Positions 12,623 to 24,800 of a stretch of 64,000 nt of DNA are shown here, piece after piece. Numbering within the stretch: the first letter of the stretch is position 1; the number at the start of each line of letters is the position of its first letter. The position numbers and the translations under genes are program-made. The DNA comes from Ligula intestinalis (Eukaryota > Platyhelminthes > Cestoda > Diphyllobothriidea > Diphyllobothriidae), in assembly GCA_036362985.1 (NCBI GenBank), contig JAYGXS010000005.1:23089024-23153023 (forward strand), written 5' to 3'. The notes under the pieces are model-generated. The model was given only the letters and a program-made list of their open reading frames with translations. It made no database searches and was not told the origin of the DNA.

Positions 12623-12873
12623 CGGAAGAAGTTATGATGCTCGACACACAGGGTCCATAGACGTTTTGCAGCCAATTCCGTGGCGCAACGAAACTCGTAG
12701 GTACGCTCAGCCTGGGTCTCCTCGAGGGATCGCACTATCACGATGAATTTACGTTTGCGATAGGAGAGCTTGATTATGCGCGGCCAAGAGAAACGCTGGA
12801 GACGAAGCCGTCCAAGGTAGAGCAACAGACCTCCGTAGTAGACACCGAGACCGTGCTCTGCATCGGAGGAGGA
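12623..12873 (-). CDS. FERM gene exon 7: F3 (PH-like) lobe
   Basis: It encodes residues 332-414, from SSSDAEHGLGVYYGGLLLY to CVEHHNFF. The pattern GLLLY..RLRLQRFSWPRIIKLSY, then KRKFIVIV, then AAKRLWTLCVEHHNFF is the F3 lobe signature of 4.1-type FERM domains. The acceptor is a pyrimidine tract ending CCAACAG. The donor is CCG|GTGAGC. It starts in phase 0 and ends after two bases of a codon, so at least one more exon follows below 12,623. Confidence 0.92.
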
Positions 12874-15800
12874 CTGTTGGAAAGACGGAGAAGGCATTAT
12901 TGTCAACACAGCACAGTAACACAATCGGCATGATCAAGGCAAACAACGATAAATTGACAGAGGCAGAAAAGGTTCAGTTGGTGTGATGAGGCTTGGCAGA
13001 TTTCAATAATTCGATTGACCCAATTGCGAAAAACTCGCCGCCTCGATGAGATTCGAACCCATACAGCAGGGAAGGCTTCTGCGCGGCCCACGCTCTACCA
13101 TTTGAGCTACGAGTCTAACCATGCGCTGTGAATTTAATCACGCCTGGGTCGATTTGCTAGCCCAGTTTTACTTCACGTATGGATTCACCAATACGGACGC
13201 AGTAAGCTGATTGCCAGGCTGTGTGAAGCACGCGTATACAGGCCGATCAGGTTTGATAATCACTGCGCGTGATGCCACTTTCGGTCTTCTTGACTCCGCG
13301 TTGGCATCGAAGCAACCAGCTGATTTTGCGCGAGCCTGTCTAACTAATTCATACTTAAAGTACTGGCACCGCACCCACTTTTAGAGGCAGGCGATTAGTG
13401 TAATCGCTGGTGACGATCAAAATGGCGGAAGTATAAGAGATTGAAAGCTTATTTTCCTTGGCGCAATTTTGAAGATTGTGAAAAAAGCAAAATTTATTGG
13501 GCCCATTAATTTCGAGAGTGCTCATCGGTTGTTTCCGCTCGTTGCGTAACGTGAACAACGTCAGAGAAAATACAAAATTGAATTAATACAGAATAGTGGA
13601 TGCAAAACAGCAAGGTCACAGGAAATGGCCAAGAGGCAATCAAGAAAGTAAGAAAGTTAAAACGCTGTGGGCAGCAAAAACTAGGGACACGGGCAATTCC
13701 GTGGACCCAAAAACCTCGCTCCGAGTAATTGTTCGGGCACGAACAACCCACACTTCGCGCTACCTGAAGGCAGCCTACACACGGCAGTTTAAACCCGACC
13801 AATGTAAAAAACTGGAGCATGTGGTGAACCTAACTCTGCCATGGTAACACCGGTTCCCTGTTTACACATTTCCCTCCCCATCTTTTAGCCTTAGACGTTT
13901 TTTCCCCAGTTTTTCTGCCCACAGCGTTTTAACTTTCTTACTTTATTGACTGCCCCTTGGCCATTTCCTGTGATCTTAATGTTTTGTATCGATTATTTTG
14001 CAGAAATTCAATTTTGTATTTCCTCTGACGTTATTAACGTCACGAAACGAGAGGAAGCAACCGATGAGCACTCTCGAAGTTAATGGATCCAATAAATTTT
14101 GCTATAAGAGATTCATGCGATGAGGCCAGGGATGTTGGCAATTCACAACGGACGACTGCAGCTCACACAGCGCACCCAAAAACCCAAATGCAGACGCAAT
14201 AAGAGAGGGGATCAATAATTAAATGAAACAACAGACGAAAAAGATCGAATTCCCGGATTGCAATCAGCGCGGCCTCAATGCCTGTTGGCATGAAATGAGA
14301 GGGAGAGAAGCAGATTCGCAGGCACACATTACGTTCAACATGACTACTGAGGCACAATAAAAGGTGCCCTTTAAAATATCATGAATGTCATAAACCACAT
14401 TTTATGTGCATATTTCTACACGAAAGCAAATGGGCGATTAAGCTCTCTCAGAGGAATTTTGTGAGGTTTTATCACTATGACACGGGTCATATAAGGGATA
14501 AGTGAAAGAAAATACTACAGAAAACCGGACGCTAGATGGCGTTAGTAGCGAGCAAGACAAGCGTCAGTTTTGGCAGTTCGAGAGGATTATGATCGATCTA
14601 GCACTGCAGAGCTGAAGTTGTCCGACCTGCATTCATTCTAACCATCCTCTCCGATTGTCTGGTTAGTGTATCAACGCATGAGCCAGTTGAGCATGAGTCG
14701 CCGCAACAGAAACACTTTCTGTGTGATGCAAAGCTTCTGCCTAGGTTAGTAGTAGTCAGTACGATTAAAAGGAAAAGACATCGGCTAAATAGTGCATCAG
14801 GCAACAAATGAAATATGCATCAAGAGAAAGCGAAAACCCCTTAAGTAACCAGCGTGGCATGAAATAATTTAGTACAGAGAGAAAAAGGAAAAAGGGCGGA
14901 GGGAATACTATTTGTCGTAATCAGACTTTACCAAGAAAAAATGTGCAAAAACGCAAAGGTTTCACATTTGAAAAAGGCGGATTGCTTGAGTACTGAATGC
15001 AATATTTTAAGGGAGACTTCAGCTACTTTAAGAACTTGGAAAAATATCCAGAAGACAAGGCCATTAAGTAACAAACAATAACGACGGACGACAGCGTAGC
15101 TTTTGTTGGACAAATAGAAAATTTCCTCCAGTAAGGCAGAACAGCGCTAATAGACGTCCCAGTTGAAAAATGCCCGTCTAGTACCCAGGGCAGCCAACAG
15201 ACAATAAAGCGCAGTAGTTTAAAGCAAACGGACACAGCAGGATTTATTTGTACAAATGGATTTCGGGACAGTTTGTCAACTGCTTCCTGTCCTTGCGTTA
15301 ATAAGATTAAAAATGGAGAATACAGCAGGTTGAATTTTCACAGAATCAGTAACAGCAACGTCATGGTTCAACACGGCGAATAGCCAATAATAATGTCGCC
15401 TTTAAACTTGCACGCCACCCCAAACTTGCGGATGCAAGTACACTGGCCGTACGCAAAGGCAATTGACGACGAGGGCCGCTAAACATTTATTTACTTGGCT
15501 TTTTAAACAAGAAGTGCCACGGTCCTCCATTACAAAGCACCTGCTAGACAGTGGTCACTCTGTTGACCTCAATAAATCTTTCCGAGTTTTTGCTTAAGCA
15601 CAAACAAATCAGACCTTGCGCTACATGGAAGCAGCCTACATATGGCGGGAGAAACCCGACCTATGTAAGTAGTTACACCATGTAGCTAAGCTCGAACTGC
15701 TCTGGTAATCGCATGCCCTGAATTAACTTTGTTGTTAAGTCCCCTCCCTTCATTTACTTACCAAGGTTAAAGGCGACATGAGTGTTGAGCATTCACCGTT

Positions 15801-18800
15801 TTGGAAAAATGACCTTGCTGTTATTAAATTCCGTGAAAATTACAACTGCTGTATTCTCTATTTGTTATCTTATGCATGCCAAGACATAAGGCAGTTGACA
15901 AGCTCTCCCGAAATTTATTTGTACAAATAAATCCTGGTGCGTTCGCTTGCTTTAAAAGAACACAGTAGGGTTATGAATGAACACTATATATGCAAAACGA
16001 AGGTGATCGAGGGAGGGGGGAGGAGGGCGAACAGGCATAAAACCACTCTCTCGAATATGAGAAAACACCATCAACCTTATGATGTCCAGACAGACAGGCT
16101 TAGTTATGCAGTTAAAAATAAATTCTAAAAAAGAAGTAAATAGTGAAGAGAGTAAATGACAGTGACGACGTACGTAGGGCCGATAACACAAACCACTCAC
16201 CGTGACTTTGTGCATATGGACGCCATAGAGCGCTAACTTCTTCGCGTTCATTAGAAAATTTCTGTCCGCAAGCTCCGGTGTTTGACCCCTGGAGAAAGGC
16301 AATGAAAATAAGGAAGTGGGAATTTAAAAAAGGAAAGGAAACGTCGAAATCACTGCTCCGAAATCACTAAAAAAACGACTGAACCGAAAGGCAAACATAC
16401 GGTACGCCCTACAATTCGTGTAACATGCCGACATATGCGAAAGATTGATACTCTCTAGCTAAGTGGTGTTGATCAAGGTAGCAATACTGATTATTTGATA
16501 GTTTAATCTGAAGTCATTTCAGTCACGATAGGATGTCGGCTTCTTAACGAGCTTCCTTCTGATCGCTAACAATAAGTATGTTCTGTAAAAACTAACTACT
16601 TAAATAGTATGCGTTTTTATCATTGGATTTGACTGCCTTTATAAATACACTACATTTTATGAAAAACAAACGAAAACATTATTGCCTGTACTCCTTTGGT
16701 AGAAAAATGCGTCTGTAATTTTTTTACTCAAAGAAAGGAGATCTATCGGGTTTAAAAGAGTTTTTAAATTGCCTACGGTCTGCGGAAAAAGTAACATATT
16801 GCTCGTCAAATATTACCGACATTACTCGACATTACCGACAAAGACTGGAATGGCCATTTCTAGCTTATTAGCCATCATCAGCCAGTCACACACACACAGC
16901 TCCAGGCGTTGCGGCACCTGCTAATATTATCTATAGAAACCGGCCAGACAACGAGCGCATGGCGCGATGAGGTAAACGGTTGAACCTCTAACCAAGAGTT
17001 CGTGGGGTTCTAGCCTCAGACTCCCCCCCCCCCCAACACCTGGGGTTGGAAAAGGTTAGACAATGACAGCTAATAAGCCAGAAAGAGTCATTCCAGCATC
17101 CCCTTTTCTCTGTCAGTAACATTATTCTGCCTAGATCACTAGCTGCCGTGCACCTGCTGGTGGAGCTTCAGAAAGTGAGCCCCAAAGCCCCATGGGAAGA
17201 ATGAGTCCAAAACCTGACTAACGAGCGCCTATTTACCATGATTCATATCCTCAAACAGTTCCCACAGTGAGTGCAGTCTGCCTCGATTAAGACGAAGTGG
17301 GAACCACAGCAGAGGCGTCTTTGTCGCGTTCCCACCCACCCTCAAGGTCTGCTACACCAATTTCCCTACGGTGGATCTATCTCCCCTCCTCTCCATCTGT
17401 GTTTTTGATGATAGAGCAGTCTCTTGCGACCATGCTGCTCTGACTCCTCCTCCTCCTCCTCGCCACCGGGATTGAGGCCCACCGGGCGGGGCTCCTGATC
17501 CAACAGGGGCTACTAGCCAGCCATTAAGACGAAGTCCGTATCACGCATTCTCTGTTCCCTGTGACCAGTTTCGAGAGAGGAAATCAAGCAGACCGGAGGC
17601 GGGATGAGGCAACGGCGGCCGGAGGCGCCAAACCTGTCTCAGATCCCACGGGACTGCCATGGTCGCAACGGGGGGTGGGGGACGGCGCCTGCATCTGCGC
17701 CTCTCATAAACCCCCCCGCCCCTTTCGCTTTCAGCATTTGTTGTGGGCACGTAAACCGAATAAAGCCTGCCGGGATCTGATAAAGCCCGTCTCCCTCCTA
17801 TGTTGGCTCAGCGCATCTGCCACGTGGCTCTTTTAGTGGGCACAACAAGTTGGCCTAGCCCTTGAAAGACTAACTGGATGCCCTAACATTGACCACAACT
17901 AAGTACACTTTTTCCACGCTTCCAAAATGTAAATCAACTTCTGTCGTTGGGGTCTGAGCGAACCTGGACGCTTGCCTGTGCTAGCAAGGGGTTCCCGATC
18001 GACTTGGCGGACAAGCATTGGGAGAACAGCCTAGGTTTTCAACGCAGGAGGCAACAACAACAACAACAACAACAGTCCTTCCGGGCGTGTTCACAAAACG
18101 CCACAAAAGAAGGCTCAAACCGCCTGAGACAAGTAACTGGAAGGGTTCAGTGTGTAGTCATTGCGTCAGCCGCAGGTGTAACAGCGTCGGTAGTTGTAAT
18201 CAAAAGGGTAGGCGGGGTGAGCAAGCGGAGACAACGCCCTGAACCACAAGACGCCCAAGGGGGCTACGCCCTGCAGGGCTGTGTGACTCATAGACACAGA
18301 ACCGTACAGAGAGCAAAATATTAGATCACGTAGGCAGGGAGGGGAAAACAATTCTCACTGGAGTAGACGATGCGCGGCTGCTATCCTGTAGAGCATCTCG
18401 GGACTTTGGAGATGTTGCGGTGCAAAGGGGTGGTCGCGAAGGTACTCAATACCATGGTGCTGTTCGGGATCGAAGTCGCCCGCGTCGGACTGGACCACGT
18501 AGGCGCCGAGGATGACGTAGGAGAAGAAGGAGCAAGGCAGTCTAAGAAAAAATAAATACCACTGATAAGGACAACCAAAAACAAGGCGTCCTCAAATCTG
18601 CAAGCGTAAACAATAAACAATGATTGGAGTCTGGTACGGAGGGCCCGATAGGCCGGATTTAAATCAATATTTTTTATATTATCCCGTTCCACATGTAGGT
18701 GTGTATTGTTAAGATATTTTTGCACTGGCCCCTACTGGTGTACAGAGTCAGGCTGTCATGGCTCTTTCTAAACGTGACCTCTGGAATTGTCAGGCATGTG

Positions 18801-21800
18801 GGATGTACTACTACTACTACTACTTGTTGCGACTGCGATCATGAGTGATCTAGCCGGCCCCAATGATGTCCCGGTATGTCTTACAACAACGCTAAAATCC
18901 ATGCATGTGAGATGCAAACCGTTTAGACTCTTTGGCGCGAAATCGTGGTGTATGAGCTCAGGAGGGCCAGGTCGTGTAGTTAATACGGCTAGACGAAGTC
19001 ATTAGCTAGGCCAGCCACTGCGCCTAGTCCCCCGCACAAGACAAATGACCGACTTGGCCAGATCTTTTGCATGACACGCACAGACGAGGTCGCTAACTAT
19101 GTCCACCACTGAAAGATACGCTGTTCTCAAATAACACATTTGAGAAAGACGTAGCTTTCGGCGTACAAAGAAACAAAAATATGCGTGTTTAAAAAATAAA
19201 ACATAACTACATTTACAAGAGCGCTATAATCAATGGAAAATGCATTCTACTACTAAAGTAGCCATCCTTTACAGACTGCAGTTTTTGCAGGCGACTGCAA
19301 ATCTGGCATTTTGATGTAGCCGCCGGGATTGAGGCCCATCCGGCGGGGCTCCTGATCCAACAAGGACTACTAGCCAGCCATGAAGGCTTCCGCGCACAGG
19401 GCTGGCACGCCCGTTATTTTTACATATTTTGCGAGAGGTATCAAGATAAGTTAGCAGAACCAGTAGCTACTGTTTCCTGCTCATGTCTCTGATGATGAAT
19501 CCGCGACGGATGTCGTAACGTCAGGCGAATAAACATATTGTCCTAGCGATCGAGTCTTCTTCTTCTTCTTCTTCTTCTTCTCAAAGATAAGAACGGAATC
19601 AGCGCCTACGCGATAAATTCTATATAATAGCTAGTAGAGGCATTCAAATCGTAAGCTGCCAGAATCAACTAGGATGCCACGTAGGGTACGGACAGTGATG
19701 GTTGGTTATTTATTAGCCCATAATACGGACCATGGCATCCAGACATGGCGTTAGGCAAAGCCAACCATTTACACAGATAATATTCGCTAAGCGCGATCAT
19801 TGTTGGATTGAAAGGCAAAATGAAAAAACAAACACGACCATGCCGTCCAGTTTAGGAGAAAGCCGATCACCAGCACCAATCCGATAAAAAAAGTTGAGCT
19901 TATTGGTAGTTGGAAGCGAAGTTCGGCGCGGAAAACAGCACCAAGTTGCAGGCTGACCTTTTATCTGGCATTTGATTAACTGCCAAACAAATCGGACACA
20001 AGTGAGTCGATCGGGAGGCGCATGTATGGCAAGCAAAGCTCGACAGCCACTTGCGATGAAGTTCAAAACTGTCCAAATACGTGGTCGTAGCCGTAAGGTG
20101 TGCGCAAAGTTGTTTATGGCGAGGCAGTTGCACCTCCCACACTTGCTGCATTCAGAGGCCAGACCATTGTTGTGGGCGAGGGCGCAATGGCTAGCCCCTC
20201 AACACATACTACAAGCCCATAAATCCATGCACCATTCATCAGGCCACGATGAACAATAACCGTACCAGCTGGACCTGAGTAGGACCAAGTTAACTGGCGG
20301 TCGTCCAAGCCACCTTACAATGGATTCAAGCACACTAATGTATTATAATGGACAGTGTGCTGGATTGGCCATCAGGAGAGATTCTCCGGGTTGAGCCTCA
20401 CTTTCTCTGCCTTCTACCATTCACCAATGATATGCCCCAACCTGTTAGCTGACTGGGCGATCTGGAAGACAGAGTCCGGACGAGCAACTCTGACGGATTC
20501 TCAGAACTTGGGTGCAGGACTTTTAGTTCAAGTTTCCCCTTACCTAAAATCGGTAACAAGAAAGTGAGGTGGCCCCTATCTCTATGGTTTCTTCTAGTTT
20601 AATTGTTTTTTTTAGTTTCGTTTGTAGTTCATTATAAAGGTTATAAATTTACTTTTATGTTTCTTTAGGTTAAGTAAGATACCGCGAACGAGTATACTTA
20701 AATAACTGCTATGCTAATAAAAACTGAGGAGCTAAATAATAAACTAAAATAATACCACTAATAAATTAATAAGACAGGATTCTGGAGCAAGGGTTATCTA
20801 AGGTGGGCAACCAGCTTTGTTGTCACTCTAAAATCCACTGCCAGTCATCTAATATGAGCTACAAAACAGAGACGGGGTATATATTATAGATGTCCTTAAA
20901 CAAGTACGCTTTGGTAAATGTCCATAAACCACCAAGCACACATTGGTGGACACAAAATATAGACACTAATTTTAGGTCTTTAGACAGCATCAACTTCCAC
21001 CAGCACCAAAAGACACACGTCGCTACAGGGGTAGCTCGCACGCTTGTGTATGTAGCCCTCCCCCCCGACTTTAGAACGTTGTGACAGATAAAAACAAAAT
21101 TTTCGAACGAAAACAACACTGGGAGAATTTCCCTAGTCAGGAAACGCTAGTACTGTCAGTGGGGAATAGGCGCGTAGGAGAAGCTGACTAAACTGCACTG
21201 CAAATACGGGCTTCTCGGAGAAAACAACTGAGGCATTGACTACCTCCGCATGCGAGATTTTTCCCCCCGTGTGTGAAAACAGTGTTTTGCTGGAGGGGGG
21301 GGAGAGCACGTGTGTGGGACGTGTAGACGAGCTGCCTTGTTTCTGCGAAAAGCTAGGCAGAGCAGGTGTGAATGTGGCGCGAGTATACGGGTTACTTAGT
21401 CTTGTCAGCCACTACGCCACTTGGTACTGTTGGGCTCAGTTGGCTGCGGGACGAAATAATGCAGTAGATGGTGCGCAGGTCACCTTTGCCCATGTGTTTT
21501 CCCTGCCGTGGGACACACACGGCGGACATTTTCGTCCGCAACGGTAAAAATGTTGTGCCGATTTGCCTGACTCTTTATACTCCTAGGAGCAATCAACTCT
21601 AACACTACCGTCTGAGATAACATTCTGAACGTTTGCACTTCCGAAGAGGATTTCCTAATTGCGGAAGTCACCCCGAGGCTGACCACTTTGGCCTCATTTC
21701 CAAAGAAAACGTAGGAGATACCATAGTCGTATCGAAAGCTTTTCAACTCGGAAGAAGCACGAAAGTGCCGTGAATGTCAATTAAAACACAGTCAAAGTGA

Positions 21801-24800
21801 GGGGGACAGAACATGGTGTCGACCCCACCCCGCACTCCCTATCCGTCACTGTGCCCATCGATGGGTTCGAGTGAGAACCCCGAAACGGCAGGCCAAATTT
21901 CTCTTTTCGCTTTCGCGATCGCAGCTTCTTTTGGATGCAAACTTTGAAACGGATGACTCGGACAACTGGACAGTCCTCCGGTCCCTCATAGAGGACTATT
22001 TCTACGGCGTTAGGTGGGACGTAGAAGATACCATGAACGTCTTGGAAGCACTCCTATTAGGACAAAGCACAAACGCCACGAATTTCAGTTAAAAAACAAT
22101 CGGAAAGACTGCCTTGTAGGGCCACCGAAATATCTCCCCCCCCCCTCGCCCAACTGTCTTACGGATTTGATGATTAAACATTTAATTCTCGGTTAGCGAG
22201 TATAAATGAATACGTAAATTTGTCGAAAGCGACCAAATAATGTTAAGCTAAAGCCATTTGTAGTTGGTTTGGTAAGCTAAATAGAATCAACTCCACCAAC
22301 ATAAACTCCTCTTGCTCAGGCAACTGATGCCTGCCTATTTACGGAAATTTGACGTTATTTTGGGGAAACTTAACAGAAAAAAGGAAAATTCGACCTTATA
22401 TTGGCGGAGTATAACGAAAAAAGGGAAAGTCAGACTACTGCAAAACGTAAAAGTAGGTTATTATTAGAAGTCAAAGGTAAGTAGGACCTCTAAGGACAGT
22501 CTACCACATAATCAAACTGACGGGCACAGTACAAATTCTTTTTCACCTCCGTACCCCCTACCTGTAATTGCCCCTAGTAATGGGTCCGAGACGGCAGACC
22601 AAGCAATTCCTCGCTCTCACAATCACAGCTCCTCTTTGATGCAGACTTTGATACGGGTGACTCGGACAACTGGACAGCTCTCAAGTCCCTCATAGAACAG
22701 CAGGATTTGACGCGCACTATTGACTGACTTGGTGAAGAGTTAATTGGGATGCCTAACCTAAATCTCGAAGCAGACTAGTTCTACGGCGTTAGGCGGGAAA
22801 TTAAGGGTGCTGGCATTCCAGGTCTGGCGCGCAGTACGTGTGCAGATATCCCATCGTTGCGGGACGACTTCGTTAGAATAGAGCTGGGAATTATTGTGAC
22901 AAACGTTCCACCAAAGTTCGGCTTTTTTAAGAGCCTACGCAGGTCGGAGAGCATACATTTCGCTGCAGAAGGCACGGGCCAGGCTGTCACGCTGTCAGGG
23001 CACTGGAATAAAGTTTACAAGCGCACGAAATGATGCAAGGACGGAATGCCTCAGAATGTGCGGGCAGACCATATGGAACAATTTTTTATAGCACATAGTG
23101 ACCAGTCAATCTCAGGCACTTGTAACAAACTAACCCACAACCACCAAAAAGCAGAGGTTGACCGGACGAAAAAAATACGCTCAGGCACTCTGGCCACAAA
23201 GGCTAACAACTTTCCTCGTTCATTGCCGAAAAAACAACTTGGACCACCCAGGGCCTATCAAAAGTGCACGACATAACCACAGCATAGTGCGTAAGTGCAC
23301 ACTAGTAAGACTAATAAAAGAAGACATTCACTAATTCAAACATATGACGCCCTACGCAAGCCTCTGGTTTGACATAAATACTGCCAACGTACAACTGAGG
23401 GTAGCAGCACATGGAATTGTGAAAAAAAGGTCAGTTAGACAGACTCAGTAACTGAAGGAAATAAAATAGACCCTGTTGCCGGCTTACTGAATCGTTGATT
23501 CACCCTTACGAGAGAATAGGTTACCAAGGTGCATGGCCTTAAACAGCTTTAAATCTCGGGCCAATAAAAAGAATCCAACCAAAGATGGTCGCTCTCAACT
23601 CCCACTTTATCTTTCGAAGGCTCAGCAACTCAGAGTTCAGGCCAACTGACTCCTCCCCATACCCGCATCCCGTCACTTTGAAGGTACGAAGGGTAAAAAG
23701 TGAGCTTAATGCTTCACACGTTTCAGTGAGTGAAAACCATGATCATGACAGGAGGTCTAAGAAACAAGCCTGTAAACTTCATTGTCAGGTGAGTTCATCA
23801 AACAAAATCTTTTAATCAAAGAAAGCGTAGAGGACAATGACCTTCGTCGTGCGCGCTCAGGTATTGGACTCGACACGAGTGATTTTGAAGTTGACTTGCG
23901 AGGCATCTACCACACTCTCCTCCATCGAATGTGTTGCGACAGACAGAGGTGGGATCGGGCGCAACGAATGACAAAGTCAAACGATATGTGTACGAGTAGT
24001 GCACACGACTTAGTCCTCACTGCGCTATACTTACGAGAACTTACTTACTTGTACTTGCTACGGCTGCGATCATGACTGACCTGGCCGGCCTCATTTATGT
24101 CCCGTATGGTGCTTCTCCACTCGCGACGATCTGTGGCCGCAGACCTGGACGGTTCGATCCATCCTCTTCGCCAGCGCCGGAGACCGAATGTCCAAAAACC
24201 ACTTCCATATCCTGACGGACTGAGTCAAGCCAGGTTTTGAGTTGACCCCCTCTTCGACGTTTCCAATTAGGCAACGGTTTCAAGTCGAGGGCAGTAGCAG
24301 TGAGCTCTTGAGGTTGGCGACGAAGAACGTGTCTAAACCACCTCAGCCGTATTTTTCTGAATGGGCTGGGATATCCTTGTGATTTTGTCAAAGCGAGTGC
24401 GGACTGTTTCATTTGAGACGAAGTCGGCGTACTTCACTTGGAGGATGTTCCTCAGACAGAAGTGGTCGAAGACTTCCAGTTTCTGTTCATCCTCCACGCG
24501 CATAGCCCAACATTCGCATCCGTATAGGAGAACGGACCGCATCTCAATGAATTTCCTGCCCGATAACTTAGGAGGACGGATTGGATATCATATGCGAAAG
24601 ATTGCCAAAAAGTCACACGAAGGAAAGGTCAGTTACGAGAAGGACCCATTTATCTCGGCAGCTGGAAACCTTTCATACAAAGCCTGATTCAAGCGCGTCG
24701 GATTTGTTACGTAGTGAGTGCGCTCATGTGTCCTGAAGATGGAATCCCCGGTGTCGGATTTACAGAAACTTCCCCCTTCCACCCTTCCTCATGCCCTGGT

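Noticed and set aside
13010..13120. Functional tRNA gene
   Set aside because: Box A and B are present, but acceptor arms do not pair and the anticodon arm is malformed; better explained as a SINE head.
19900..20066. Cys-rich minus frame (CHTC ... CPIC) as a zinc-binding exon
   Set aside because: Spacing fits no known finger and there are no convincing splice sites or flanking family motifs.
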